DNA from: Mycolicibacter sp. MU0083
GTDB taxonomy: Bacteria > Actinomycetota > Actinomycetes > Mycobacteriales > Mycobacteriaceae
Assembly: GCF_963378075.1 (NCBI RefSeq)
Contig: NZ_OY726394.1
Span: forward strand, 3,534,001 to 3,598,000
DNA length: 64,000 nt
Direction of reading: 5' to 3'
The translations under genes were made by a program, and so were the position numbers. Positions 36,764 through 45,285 of this stretch are shown here, piece after piece. Numbering within the stretch: position 1 is the first letter of the stretch; the number at the start of each line of letters is the position of its first letter. The notes below the pieces were generated by a model. It was not told where the DNA came from. It searched no databases and saw only the letters and a list, made by a program, of their open reading frames with translations.

Positions 36764-37651
36764 TTACGGCTGGTCCCGGCGGGCCAGGTCGGTGGCTTTG
36801 GCGGTGCGCCAGTCCGGCACCTCCGGCGGCAGGGCGATGGGTGCCTTGCTGTCGTTGTGCGCGGACCAGTGCGCATGGCCCAGTTGGTGGATGTGGAAGC
36901 CGTGGCGCAGCGCCTCGGAGAAGCCCATCGCGTCGGAGGCGGCGTTCACCGAGTCCTTGATCAGCAGCGCCGCCATGGTCGGCAACTCGGCGATCCGCCG
37001 GGCGAACTCCAAGGTCTTGTCCGCCAGTTCGTCGGCCGGGAAGATCTTCGAGACCATGCCCAGCCGGTGGGCCTCGTCGGCGTCCAGCGAGTCCCCGGTG
37101 AGCAGCAGTTCCTTGGCCTTGCGGGGCCCGAACTCCCACGGGTGCGCGTAGTACTCGACGCCCGGCATGCCCAGTCGGACCCCGACCACGTCGGAGAATC
37201 GGGCGTTGTCGGCGGCCACGATCAGGTCGCACGCCCAGATCAGCATCAATCCGGCCGAGATGGCGTTGCCCTGCACCTGCGCGATGGTGATCTTGCGCAG
37301 GTCACGCCAGCGGCAGGTGTTGGAGAAGTAGTAGTGCCACTCCTGCAGGTACATCTTCTCCACGATCGGGTCGCGGGTGGCGCCGTTGCCGGTGAAGCTG
37401 GGGTGTTGGCCGGGTCCGGGCTGGCGTTCGGCCACCGCAGCCTCCGACCCCAGGTCGTGGCCGGCGGAGAAGTTCTTGCCGCGGGCGCCCAGGATCACCA
37501 CCCGCACGGTGTCGTCGGCCTCGGCACGGTTGAACGCCTCGTCGAGTTCCACCAGCAGGGTGCGAGTCTGGGCGTTGTGGGTCTCCGGGCGGTTCAGCCA
37601 GATCCGGGCGATGCGTCCGTCATCGACGGTTTCGTAGTCAACCAACGTCAC
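36764..37651 (-). CDS. Enoyl-CoA hydratase/isomerase family protein
   Basis: The protein has 295 residues. It shows the crotonase pattern: RIWLNRPETHNAQ, the CoA oxyanion site ARGKNFSAGHDLGSEAA and VQGNAISAGLMLIWACDLIV. An insertion of about 35 residues (AERQPGPGQHPSFTGN and on) follows the first oxyanion loop, which makes it longer than the usual 260. It would hydrate or isomerise an acyl-CoA. It starts at a GTG with only a weak ribosome binding site. It is the first gene of the minus-strand trio with the SDR and hydrolase. Confidence 0.85.
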   Translation of the reverse strand: MTLVDYETVDDGRIARIWLNRPETHNAQTRTLLVELDEAFNRAEADDTVRVVILGARGKNFSAGHDLGSEAAVAERQPGPGQHPSFTGNGATRDPIVEKMYLQEWHYYFSNTCRWRDLRKITIAQVQGNAISAGLMLIWACDLIVAADNARFSDVVGVRLGMPGVEYYAHPWEFGPRKAKELLLTGDSLDADEAHRLGMVSKIFPADELADKTLEFARRIAELPTMAALLIKDSVNAASDAMGFSEALRHGFHIHQLGHAHWSAHNDSKAPIALPPEVPDWRTAKATDLARRDQP

Positions 37652-37727
37652 CGTGACAGGCTACGGCGAGCACGCCCGGATGCCCGAGGCAGGTGTGACA
37701 CAGCGCGCACTTCGCTAGAGTCGTGTC

Positions 37728-37898
37728 ATGCCTGCTAAAACCGAACACGCCGATATCGAGGACGTGGATCCGCTGGGCGACGGCACCGAGCACCAGGCCC
37801 GGCGCGTGGTAGCCGCTTACGCCGAGGACGCCGACGAATGCCGGGTGTTCCTGTCCATGCTGGGATTGCCCGCGACACCCGACAAGCCCGAGGCGTAG
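37728..37898 (+). CDS. Small acidic protein upstream of otsA (Rv3489-like)
   Basis: The protein has 56 residues: PAKTEHADIEDVDPLGDGTE, then a helical HQARRVVAAYAEDADECRVF and a short tail. It is too short for reliable family assignment. A small gene in this place precedes otsA in Mtb as well, from memory. The stop codon touches the otsA ATG (TAGATG), so the two are surely co-transcribed. A role linked to trehalose synthesis is possible but unproved. Confidence 0.75.
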   Translation: MPAKTEHADIEDVDPLGDGTEHQARRVVAAYAEDADECRVFLSMLGLPATPDKPEA

Positions 37899-39350
37899 AT
37901 GCCGGAGTCGGGAGCCCCGACCGCTTCTGCAGTAGGAGATTCCGATTTCGTCGTGGTGGCCAACCGGCTGCCGATCGACATCGAGATGCTGCCGGACGGG
38001 ACGACGGCGTGGAAGCGCAGCCCCGGCGGTCTGGTCACCGCCCTGGAACCGTTGCTGCGTAAACGGCGTGGCGCCTGGGTGGGCTGGCCGGGCAGCCTGG
38101 AGGCCCCCGTGGGGCCGATCGACGTCGAGGACCTGCAACTGCATCCGGTCCCGTTGAGCACCACCGACATCGCGGAATACTACGAGGGGTTTTCCAACGC
38201 CACGCTGTGGCCGCTCTATCACGACGTGATCGTCAAGCCGATCTACGACCGGCAGTGGTGGGATCGCTACGTCGACGTCAACCGCCGCTTCGCCGAGGCC
38301 GCATCCCGGGCCGCCGCACCGGGTGCCACGGTCTGGGTGCAGGACTATCAGCTGCAACTGGTGCCCAAGATGCTGCGCACCCTGCGGCCCGATGTGACCA
38401 TCGGCTTCTTCCTGCACATCCCGTTTCCACCGGTGGAACTGTTCATGCAGCTGCCGTGGCGCGCGGAGATCGTCGACGGCCTACTCGGTGCCGACCTGGT
38501 CGGTTTCCACCTGGCCGGGGGCGCCGAGAACTTCCTGTATCTGGCCCGCAACCTCGCCGGTGCCGCCACCTCCCGCGGCTCGGTCGGGGTGCGCAGCCGG
38601 TTCGGCGAGGTACGGCTGGCCGACCGCACGGTTCGGGTCGGCGCGTTTCCCATCTCGATCGACTCCGGCGAGCTGGACCGCACGGCCCGCGACCGGGCGA
38701 TCCGTCGGCGCGCCAGGGAGATTCGCGCCGAACTGGGACATCCCCGCAAGATCCTGCTCGGCGTGGACCGATTGGACTACACCAAGGGCATCGACGTCCG
38801 GCTCAGGGCGTTCAACGAGTTGCTGGCCGAGGGCCGTGCCAATCGCGACGACACCGTGCTGGTGCAACTGGCGACCCCGAGCCGGGAACGGGTGGAGAGC
38901 TACCAGTTGCTGCGCGACGATATCGAGCGGCAGGTCGGCCACATCAACGGCGAGTACAGCGAGGTCGGGCATCCGGTGGTGCACTATCTGCACCGCCCGG
39001 TCCCCCGCGACGAGCTGATCGCGTTCTTCGTGGCCAGCGACGTCATGCTGGTGACCCCGTTGCGCGACGGGATGAACCTGGTCGCCAAGGAGTACGTGGC
39101 GTGCCGCAGTGACCTGGGCGGCGCCTTGGTCTTGAGCGAATTCACCGGCGCGGCAGCCGAATTACGGCAGGCCTATCTGGTGAATCCGCACGACCTGGAG
39201 TGCGTCAAGGACGTCATCGAGTCCGCGGTCAATCAGGCCCCGGAAGAAGGCCGTCGCCGGATGCGGGCACTGCGCCGCCAGGTGCTGGCCCATGACGTGG
39301 ACCGCTGGGCGCGGTCCTTCCTCGGCGCGCTGGCCGCCTCCACAGACTGA
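37899..39350 (+). CDS. otsA: Trehalose-6-phosphate synthase
   Basis: The protein has 483 residues of the GT20 family. Visible motifs are [13 protein letters not shown], the loop [16 protein letters not shown]-type [21 protein letters not shown], the donor-binding [12 protein letters not shown], and [17 protein letters not shown]. It joins glucose from a nucleotide sugar to glucose-6-phosphate, supplying trehalose for stress protection and mycolyl transfer. It directly follows the small gene at 37728. Its stop lies in a small hairpin shared with the convergent gene. Confidence 0.95.
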   Translation: MPESGAPTASAVGDSDFVVVANRLPIDIEMLPDGTTAWKRSPGGLVTALEPLLRKRRGAWVGWPGSLEAPVGPIDVEDLQLHPVPLSTTDIAEYYEGFSNATLWPLYHDVIVKPIYDRQWWDRYVDVNRRFAEAASRAAAPGATVWVQDYQLQLVPKMLRTLRPDVTIGFFLHIPFPPVELFMQLPWRAEIVDGLLGADLVGFHLAGGAENFLYLARNLAGAATSRGSVGVRSRFGEVRLADRTVRVGAFPISIDSGELDRTARDRAIRRRAREIRAELGHPRKILLGVDRLDYTKGIDVRLRAFNELLAEGRANRDDTVLVQLATPSRERVESYQLLRDDIERQVGHINGEYSEVGHPVVHYLHRPVPRDELIAFFVASDVMLVTPLRDGMNLVAKEYVACRSDLGGALVLSEFTGAAAELRQAYLVNPHDLECVKDVIESAVNQAPEEGRRRMRALRRQVLAHDVDRWARSFLGALAASTD

Positions 39351-39363
39351 GCCGGACGGCTCA
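39348..39363. terminator. Short hairpin shared by two convergent stop codons
   Basis: TGAGCC-GGAC-GGCTCA has perfect 6-bp arms and a 4-nt loop. The left arm begins with the otsA stop TGA, and the right arm holds the stop of the minus-strand gene at 39361. It is the only structure in the 10-bp gap and may end both messages. Confidence 0.4.
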
Positions 39364-39900
39364 GCTACACAGGTGGATCGGGTTGTCCTGGCAGTTCAGC
39401 GGGTAGTGGATGACCGGCACCGGCAGCGGTGAGACGAACGTCAACGTGAACGGCCGCTTCTCCAGCCCGGGCTGCAGACCGCACACCGCATTGTGCGAGT
39501 GGGTGTAGGTGCCGTTGAGCGAGGCGTCGAACTGGTACATCTCGTCGCTGGCGGCCACGGTGCCGTCGCTGCACCGGTGGCCGGCGATGATGGGCGTCTT
39601 GTACGTCCACTTCCCGTTCGACAACCGGTAGGCGCCGGCCTGCCCCGGGATACCGTTGCTCTCCACCTGCAGCTTGCAGCCGACCGCGAGTTTCAGCGGC
39701 ACCCGGCCGTCACCGACCGTCGGCACGCACAGCGGGTAGATCTTCCAGGTCGCGGTGCTCTTGCCGTCGTTGTAGGTGAACACGCCCTCGACCGTGCCCT
39801 CCGGTGCCGAGTCGTCGTCGGCGACGGCGGGGCCGGCCACACCGGTAGCGGTCGTCATGGCCGCGGCGAGGGCGACCAGTCCACGAACGAATTTGCCCAT
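39361..39900 (-). CDS. Secreted protein of unknown function (Rv3491-like position)
   Basis: The protein has 179 residues. The signal peptide is GKFVRGLVALAAAMTTATGV followed by AGPAVA, with cleavage probably before DDDSAPE. The mature part has four cysteines (PLCVP, GCKLQ, HRCSDG, AVCGLQ) plus two near the end (LNCQDN, HLCS), probably disulphide-bonded. I chose the ATG at 39900, with AAAGGA 9 nt upstream; a TTG lies 9 bp before. It is the last gene of the mce4 operon, 18 bp after mam4B. No function can be given. Confidence 0.8.
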   Translation of the reverse strand: MGKFVRGLVALAAAMTTATGVAGPAVADDDSAPEGTVEGVFTYNDGKSTATWKIYPLCVPTVGDGRVPLKLAVGCKLQVESNGIPGQAGAYRLSNGKWTYKTPIIAGHRCSDGTVAASDEMYQFDASLNGTYTHSHNAVCGLQPGLEKRPFTLTFVSPLPVPVIHYPLNCQDNPIHLCS

Positions 39901-39918
39901 GGCGCTCAATCCTTTCGG

Positions 39919-40407
39919 CTAGATCGGCACGATATTGCTGATCAACCACTTGCGGTCGATCTTGCGGAACTCGACCCGCAGCCGACTGCCCTCGTAGAAC
40001 TTCTCTTTGGACTTGTCAGTGCTCAACCGATTGATGAACACCAGCACCGACCCGGAGGTCCGCCGCGACGGTAAGGCCGCGGCGCCGACGACGTCGACCT
40101 GGTTCACCAGCTGCCGTGCCCGGGCCTGCGGAATGATCTCGTTGAGTGCGCGGGCCTCGAACTCGCGGCGGTAGTCGCCGGTGAACATCGGCAGGGTCTC
40201 CATCAGGCTGGCTTCGACCGTCTTGTATTCGTAGCCGAGCACCTTGGGAATCTCTTCCCTGGCCAGCTGGACCAACTCGGTGCGGGCCACGTCCTCGCCG
40301 TGCGCCTCCACCCGGCTCCAGTACAGCGCACCGGCGGCGGCGCCGAGCCCCACGAACGCCAGCAACGCGACCACCACGGTGGCCAGACTCATCCACCGGG
40401 GGGTCAT
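39919..40407 (-). CDS. mam4B: Mce-associated membrane protein Mam4B (Rv3492c-like)
   Basis: The protein has 162 residues from the ATG at 40407, which overlaps the stop of mam4A (ATGA). One N-terminal membrane helix (LATVVVALLAFVGLGAAAGA) leads to an extracytoplasmic domain with an NTF2-like pattern (PMFTGDYRREFEARALNEII, RLRVEFRKIDRKWLISNI). Mam proteins are thought to stabilise the Mce import machinery. It is part of the mce4 transcript. Confidence 0.85.
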   Translation of the reverse strand: MTPRWMSLATVVVALLAFVGLGAAAGALYWSRVEAHGEDVARTELVQLAREEIPKVLGYEYKTVEASLMETLPMFTGDYRREFEARALNEIIPQARARQLVNQVDVVGAAALPSRRTSGSVLVFINRLSTDKSKEKFYEGSRLRVEFRKIDRKWLISNIVPI

Positions 40408-41075
40408 CGGCTGCCGTCCGGCCACTGTAGGTCGTAGGCGGTCATGTTGCCGGCGTCGTCTTGGTGCACGATCACCCGAAGAGCGTAGGGCTGCGACGGC
40501 TTGTTGACCCCGTCGGCGTCGGTCGCGGTGGCGCGCAGTGCCACCAGCACCTTGGCATTGGCCGCGACGTCGTCGACGCCTTCGATGGCCGCACCGTTGA
40601 TCACGGCCTCCGAGCTGTGCTTGGTCTCGCGCAGCAGAGCTTTGAGGTTCTCGGCGTTGGCGGCCATCTGGTCACGCAGTGGACCACTGGTTCCCGCGAC
40701 GAACAGGTCGACCTGACTGTTGATGGTGTCGGGGGTGTAGGTGTACATGTTCAGCACGGTCTGCACCGCGGTGTCGATGTATCGCTGGTCGCGTTGCTGC
40801 TCGGCCACGGCATGCCGGTGCTGGATGCCGAGCACGCCCACGATCCCGCCCAGCACGACGGCCGCGGCGAGCCCGACACCGGCGGCGACCTGAACGACCT
40901 TGCGGACGTTGGCCATCCGGCGCGGCGGCGGCCCGACCGGCCGCACCGCTCCCCCCGCCGGCTTGGTCGGCATGCTGATCTGCACGGTAGCCGTGGCGGC
41001 TTCGGCGGCATCGCCGGCCGGACCGGCAGCCCGCGAGGCCCGGCGGCGGCCCTTGGTTTCTTCCGGACCGGTCAC
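40404..41075 (-). CDS. mam4A: Mce-associated membrane protein Mam4A (Rv3493c-like)
   Basis: The protein has 223 residues from the GTG at 41075, in a GTGA overlap with the mce4F stop. The cytosolic N-terminus is charged and rich in Ala/Arg. A membrane helix (VVQVAAGVGLAAAVVLGGIV) then leads to an extracytoplasmic domain with VLNMYTYTPDTINSQVDLFV and GAAIEGVDDVAANAKVLVAL, as in Mce-associated proteins. An upstream in-frame extension to 41126 lies inside mce4F and is not needed. It acts with the Mce4 complex at the membrane. Confidence 0.84.
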   Translation of the reverse strand: MTGPEETKGRRRASRAAGPAGDAAEAATATVQISMPTKPAGGAVRPVGPPPRRMANVRKVVQVAAGVGLAAAVVLGGIVGVLGIQHRHAVAEQQRDQRYIDTAVQTVLNMYTYTPDTINSQVDLFVAGTSGPLRDQMAANAENLKALLRETKHSSEAVINGAAIEGVDDVAANAKVLVALRATATDADGVNKPSQPYALRVIVHQDDAGNMTAYDLQWPDGSR

Positions 41076-42769
41076 GTCTGCCTCGGCGCGAGCATGAGGT
41101 CGGCCCAGTTCTCGGCGGGCAGCCACTTGTCCGAGCCGGAGACGAACACTCCGCTGTTGCCGGCCGGGTCCACGAACTTCCCGTTCCGGTCGTAGCTGCT
41201 GTAGGCGACTCCGCTGGCCTCGGCGGGCAGCGGACCCGGCGCGGGCCCGGGTGCCGGGCCGGGCGCGGGGTCACGCCCGTAGGCCGGCAGGCCGCCGTTG
41301 CCACCCGGGCTGGTCGGCATGTTCTGGTCCGGCGGCGCGTAGTACGGCCACGGCGCAGGCGGATTCGGGCCCAATTCGCTCGGCGGGTACGGCAGCGGGA
41401 ACGGCGGGTTGGGCGCCGGGCCGGGACCCGCGATCGCACCCGGGGGCAACGACACCACCGGCGGGCCCGGGTCGTAGTCGGACTCCGGCGGGATGTAGGG
41501 GAACTTGTTCATCGGGTTGTACATCCGCGGGTCGGTGATCGGGGTGTCGTAGGGCACCGGCGGGCCACGCCAGGCGTTGCTGCCGATCGGGACGAAGCCC
41601 TGCGGGTCGCGGCAGAGCTGGATGGTCGGCGCACGCTTGCCCGGGTATTCCATGCAGGGGTAGTTGCGGGCACCGCGGACCGCGGTCGGATCGTTCTGCG
41701 CCGCCTTGCAGTACAGGTCCTTGGGCAGTTCGCGGACCGTCTCGTCGGCCGGGGTGCGCATCTCGGTAAACGGCAGGAAGCCGACCGTGCACGGCGGCGG
41801 GTCGTGCATGTCGACCTTGAAGTCGAGCTTCACGCCCTCTTCCATCGGCACCCCACCGGCGACGGTCATCAGGGCCGCGGCGAGGGCGGGGAACACCACC
41901 AGCGCCTGTTCGATCGATTTGCGGTAGATGACCCCGACCCGACCGAAGTTCGCGATGCTGGCCGCCAGCGTCGGGAAGGAGGCCCGGATCCCGTTGAACG
42001 TGGTGTTGGCTTCGTCGGTGACGCTGGGCAGCGCCTGCAGCACCTCGCGCAACTGCGGGTCGGCCTTGCCCACTTCGGTGGTGACCGCAGCCAGCGACTT
42101 GACCAGCGTCTTGATGTCGTCACCGCCGCGGATCTGCGCGTCCAGCAACGGCTCGGCCTGATCGAGCAGTGTCGCGGTGGCGTCGAAGTTGGCGTTGGCC
42201 TCGTCGATCAGCTGCCGCGACGAGGCGATCATCCGGGCCAGTTCCTGCCCCGAGCCGTTGAACCCTTCGAACGCGTTGCGCAGCAGGTCACGCAGCCGAC
42301 TGTTGGCGACGCTGTTGACCAGCGATTGCGCCTGGTCGAGCATGCCGGCGATGTCCTGGCCGATCGCGGTCCGGTCCTGGCCGATTCGGGCACCGTTTGT
42401 CAGGGTTCCCACGGCCGGGTCGCCGGCCGGGGGCACCAGGTCGATGTACTGCTCGCCGATCGCGGACATGCTCTTGACGGTGGCGGTGACGTTGCCCGGG
42501 ATCTTGGTGCTGCTGTTGAGCCGCATCTCGGCGTCCACACCGTGATCGGTCAGGTGGACGTCGCCAACCCGGCCGACGGTCACTCCGCGGTAGGTGACGT
42601 TGGCGCTCTTGTAGATACCGCCACCACCGATGAAGTCGGCGGTCACCTTGTAGGTGCCGATACCCATCCGGCTCGGCGCGTGCAGATAAAGGATCGAGAT
42701 CGCACCGACGGCCAGCACGGTGACCACGGCGAAGATCCCGAGTTGGATTCGAACGAGGCGAGTCAGCAT
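41072..42769 (-). CDS. mce4F: Mce family protein Mce4F
   Basis: The protein has 565 residues. The N-terminal membrane helix is LGIFAVVTVLAVGAISILYL. The MCE domain follows (VTADFIGGGGIYKSANVTYR, GVTVGRVGDVHL), then a long helical region. A proline-rich tail (PPGAIAGPGPAPNPPFPLPY and GPAPGPAPG) reaches toward the cell wall. Mce proteins form a hexameric channel that passes lipids to the YrbE permease; Mce4 carries cholesterol. It begins 6 bp after mce4E. Confidence 0.93.
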   Translation of the reverse strand: MLTRLVRIQLGIFAVVTVLAVGAISILYLHAPSRMGIGTYKVTADFIGGGGIYKSANVTYRGVTVGRVGDVHLTDHGVDAEMRLNSSTKIPGNVTATVKSMSAIGEQYIDLVPPAGDPAVGTLTNGARIGQDRTAIGQDIAGMLDQAQSLVNSVANSRLRDLLRNAFEGFNGSGQELARMIASSRQLIDEANANFDATATLLDQAEPLLDAQIRGGDDIKTLVKSLAAVTTEVGKADPQLREVLQALPSVTDEANTTFNGIRASFPTLAASIANFGRVGVIYRKSIEQALVVFPALAAALMTVAGGVPMEEGVKLDFKVDMHDPPPCTVGFLPFTEMRTPADETVRELPKDLYCKAAQNDPTAVRGARNYPCMEYPGKRAPTIQLCRDPQGFVPIGSNAWRGPPVPYDTPITDPRMYNPMNKFPYIPPESDYDPGPPVVSLPPGAIAGPGPAPNPPFPLPYPPSELGPNPPAPWPYYAPPDQNMPTSPGGNGGLPAYGRDPAPGPAPGPAPGPLPAEASGVAYSSYDRNGKFVDPAGNSGVFVSGSDKWLPAENWADLMLAPRQT

Positions 42770-42775
42770 CGCAGA

Positions 42776-43939
42776 TCATTCCTCATATCGGACGGCCGTG
42801 CCGGGCGGAATCTTGAACGGGTCGGCGGCCTGCCCGGACAGGTTCGCCATCTGGCCGATCAAGAAGTCGGGTGGATTGAGCACGTCGTGCATGTGCGGCA
42901 TGTTCGGGTCGAAACCACCTGTGGTGAAAACCGTTTCACCGAATCGCCGCAGCGTCATGTCGAAGGTGACGTAGACGTTGAGGAAGTCGCCGCGAACCGC
43001 GTTGCGCAGGTACATCGACGGGAACGGGAACGTCGGGATGAACGGGAAGGCCGACACCAACTCGTTGGCGTTGTCGGCGAACGCCTTGACCACCGGGTAC
43101 AGGTCCTTGATGTCGGCCGCGAAGTCTTCCTTGGTCTCGGACATGATCCGCGATCCGACGACGGCCAGCTTCTGCAGCGCACCGAATGCGTCGACGATGC
43201 TGCTGCGGTTGTCGTTGAGCACCTGCAAGGCGGCGGGCATGGTGTCCAGCGCACGCGCCAGGCTGGGGGCGCTGCGGGCCAGCGTCACACCGACGCGGTT
43301 GAGACCGTCGGCGGCGGCGATGATGTCGTTGGCCTGACGTTCCAGGGAACCGGTGAGTTCGGCCAATCGCGGCACTAGTTCGCCGAAGGTCCCGGCCCGG
43401 CCGGCAACCGCGGCATAGGTCTCCTCGGTGATGTCCTGCAGCGCACCGAGATTGCCCTGGTTGACCACGACGCCCAGCGAGGACAGCACTTCTTCGGTAC
43501 TGGGGTAGCGGCCGGTGCGGCTCAGCGGGATCTCGTCGCCGGGTGCAAGCCTGCCCACCGCGGGCTGGTCGTGCGGGGCGGAGAGTTCGATGTGCTGGGA
43601 ACCCAGCAGCGACGTCTGTGCGACCTTCGCGGTGGCGTTGGCCGGCAGCGTGACATTGCCGTCCAGCGACAGCTTGACCGCCGCGTAGAAGGTCCCGTCG
43701 GGCTGCTGGACGGCCCGGATTCCGGAGATACTGCCGACGGTGACGTCGTCGACCATCACCGGCGAGTTCTGCGGCAACGTCGTGACATCCGGCAACTGCA
43801 CGGTGATGTCGTAGGAACCGCGACCGTGGCCCGCGGTGCCCGGCATGTTCAACGAGTTCAGTCCGCCGAACTGGCAGCCGGACAACACCAGCATCCCGGC
43901 TGCCAACGCCATGCCACGGCGACAGATCTGCATTCTCAT
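42776..43939 (-). CDS. mce4E: Mce family lipoprotein Mce4E (LprN-like)
   Basis: The protein has 387 residues from the ATG at 43939. The signal peptide RMQICRRGMALAAGMLVLSG ends in the lipobox LSGC, with Cys22 as the lipid-anchored residue. The MCE domain is ITVQLPDVTTLPQNSPVMVD and DVTVGSISGIRAV, followed by a helical barrel region. The E subunit of Mce systems is normally the lipoprotein. A longer open frame to 44101 lies inside mce4D and is rejected. The start overlaps the mce4D stop by one base (TGATG). Confidence 0.93.
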   Translation of the reverse strand: MRMQICRRGMALAAGMLVLSGCQFGGLNSLNMPGTAGHGRGSYDITVQLPDVTTLPQNSPVMVDDVTVGSISGIRAVQQPDGTFYAAVKLSLDGNVTLPANATAKVAQTSLLGSQHIELSAPHDQPAVGRLAPGDEIPLSRTGRYPSTEEVLSSLGVVVNQGNLGALQDITEETYAAVAGRAGTFGELVPRLAELTGSLERQANDIIAAADGLNRVGVTLARSAPSLARALDTMPAALQVLNDNRSSIVDAFGALQKLAVVGSRIMSETKEDFAADIKDLYPVVKAFADNANELVSAFPFIPTFPFPSMYLRNAVRGDFLNVYVTFDMTLRRFGETVFTTGGFDPNMPHMHDVLNPPDFLIGQMANLSGQAADPFKIPPGTAVRYEE

Positions 43940-45285
43940 CAACCGCCCCCCTGCGCTTCTGTCGACCAGGCCGGCCCCGGGCCCACCGGCGGTCCGGTCG
44001 GGCCGGGTGCGGTACCCAGCTGGCCCGGCGCGCGTGGCGGCAACAGCAGTGCCGCAACGTCTTCGGTGCTCGGCGGGGTGACGCCGGGCGCCGGCATCCA
44101 CTTCAGGTACGGCACCGGAGTCTGCGCCTTGGCCTCGGTCTCCGGGGTGTCGTAGATGATCTGCCCCTTGTAGGCGGTAATCGAGTTGATCGGGTGCAGC
44201 AGGAACGGAACGAAGTTCATCGACCAGCGGCGCATGACCGGGCCCATCCGCTCCTTGCAGATCTCGGCACGCTTGAAGTTGTCCGGCACCGAACCGATGT
44301 CGAAGACGCCGCCGCAGATGAACTGCACCGGGTTGGCGAAGTCGGGCAGCGACAGCAGACCGCTCAGGGTGCCCTGGGCGGGGTTGTAGATGTTGTAGAA
44401 GTTCACCAGGCCGTGCGGGGTGATGTGCAGGACCTGCTCGAAGTTCTCGCTCTGGTCGCTCAGCGTCTGGGCGAACTCCGACAGCTTGTTGACCTGGGCG
44501 ATCAGCGCGTCGTTGTTGTTGTGCAGGAAGCCCCGCACATCGCGCAGCGCCTGGTTGAGGGTGCCCAGCGTGACGTCGAGGTCCACCGAGCTCTCGGCCA
44601 GCACCGCCGACACCGCCGCGACGTGATCGGTGAACTGGACGATCTGCTCGTTGCTGCCGGCGAGCGCCGAGACCAGCACCTGCAGGTTCTTGACGGTGCC
44701 GAACAGATCGGTGCGGGAATCGCCGAGCCGTCCGGTGGTCGCCGACAGCTCCCGCAGTGCGTTGCGGAACGAGTCGCCGTTGCCGTCGAAGGTGTCCGCG
44801 GCCTGGTTGACGACCGCGCTCAACGCGCCGTTGAGCTTGCCACCTTCGGGGGCCAGTTGCGCGCTGAGCTGGGTCAGTTCCTGTTTGACCTCATCCCATT
44901 CGACCGGCACCGCGGTGCGGTCCTCGCCCAGCACGGCGCCGTCGGCCAGCTTCTCGCCCTCGGTGTAGGCCGGCGCGAGCTGAATCACGCGGGCCGAGAC
45001 GATGTTCGGCGCCATCATCACGGCGTGCACGTCGGCGGGCAGCGGGACGTCCTTGTTCACCGACATGGTGATCTTGACGTTCTCGGCCCGCGGTTCGATT
45101 GATTCGATGCGGCCCACCGGAACACCGACCACCCGGACGTCGTCGCCCGGATACAGGCCGACCGCCGACGCGAAGTAACCGGTGATCCGGTAGCTGCGCT
45201 GCGCCGGCAACACCACGTAGACGCCGGCGGCCAGCAGGACCGCCAGCACTCCGGCGAGGACGATGCGTGTCGATCGGCGCGTCAT
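43939..45285 (-). CDS. mce4D: Mce family protein Mce4D
   Basis: The protein has 448 residues. It has a signal anchor (IVLAGVLAVLLAAGVYVVL), the MCE domain (YRITGYFASAVGLYPGDDVR, VVGVPVGRIESI), a long helical section and a proline-rich C-terminus (PPRAPGQLGTAPGPTGPPVG). It is one of the six subunits of the Mce4 cholesterol import channel. It overlaps mce4C by 4 bp and mce4E by 1 bp. Confidence 0.93.
   Translation of the reverse strand: MTRRSTRIVLAGVLAVLLAAGVYVVLPAQRSYRITGYFASAVGLYPGDDVRVVGVPVGRIESIEPRAENVKITMSVNKDVPLPADVHAVMMAPNIVSARVIQLAPAYTEGEKLADGAVLGEDRTAVPVEWDEVKQELTQLSAQLAPEGGKLNGALSAVVNQAADTFDGNGDSFRNALRELSATTGRLGDSRTDLFGTVKNLQVLVSALAGSNEQIVQFTDHVAAVSAVLAESSVDLDVTLGTLNQALRDVRGFLHNNNDALIAQVNKLSEFAQTLSDQSENFEQVLHITPHGLVNFYNIYNPAQGTLSGLLSLPDFANPVQFICGGVFDIGSVPDNFKRAEICKERMGPVMRRWSMNFVPFLLHPINSITAYKGQIIYDTPETEAKAQTPVPYLKWMPAPGVTPPSTEDVAALLLPPRAPGQLGTAPGPTGPPVGPGPAWSTEAQGGG

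Noticed and set aside
34859..37700. tRNA-Thr as integration site of a genomic island
   Set aside because: No integrase, direct repeat of the tRNA 3' end or mobile gene is visible on either side.
43940..44101. N-terminal extension of mce4E
   Set aside because: It lies inside mce4D, is arginine-rich, and would hide the lipoprotein signal peptide that starts at 43939.
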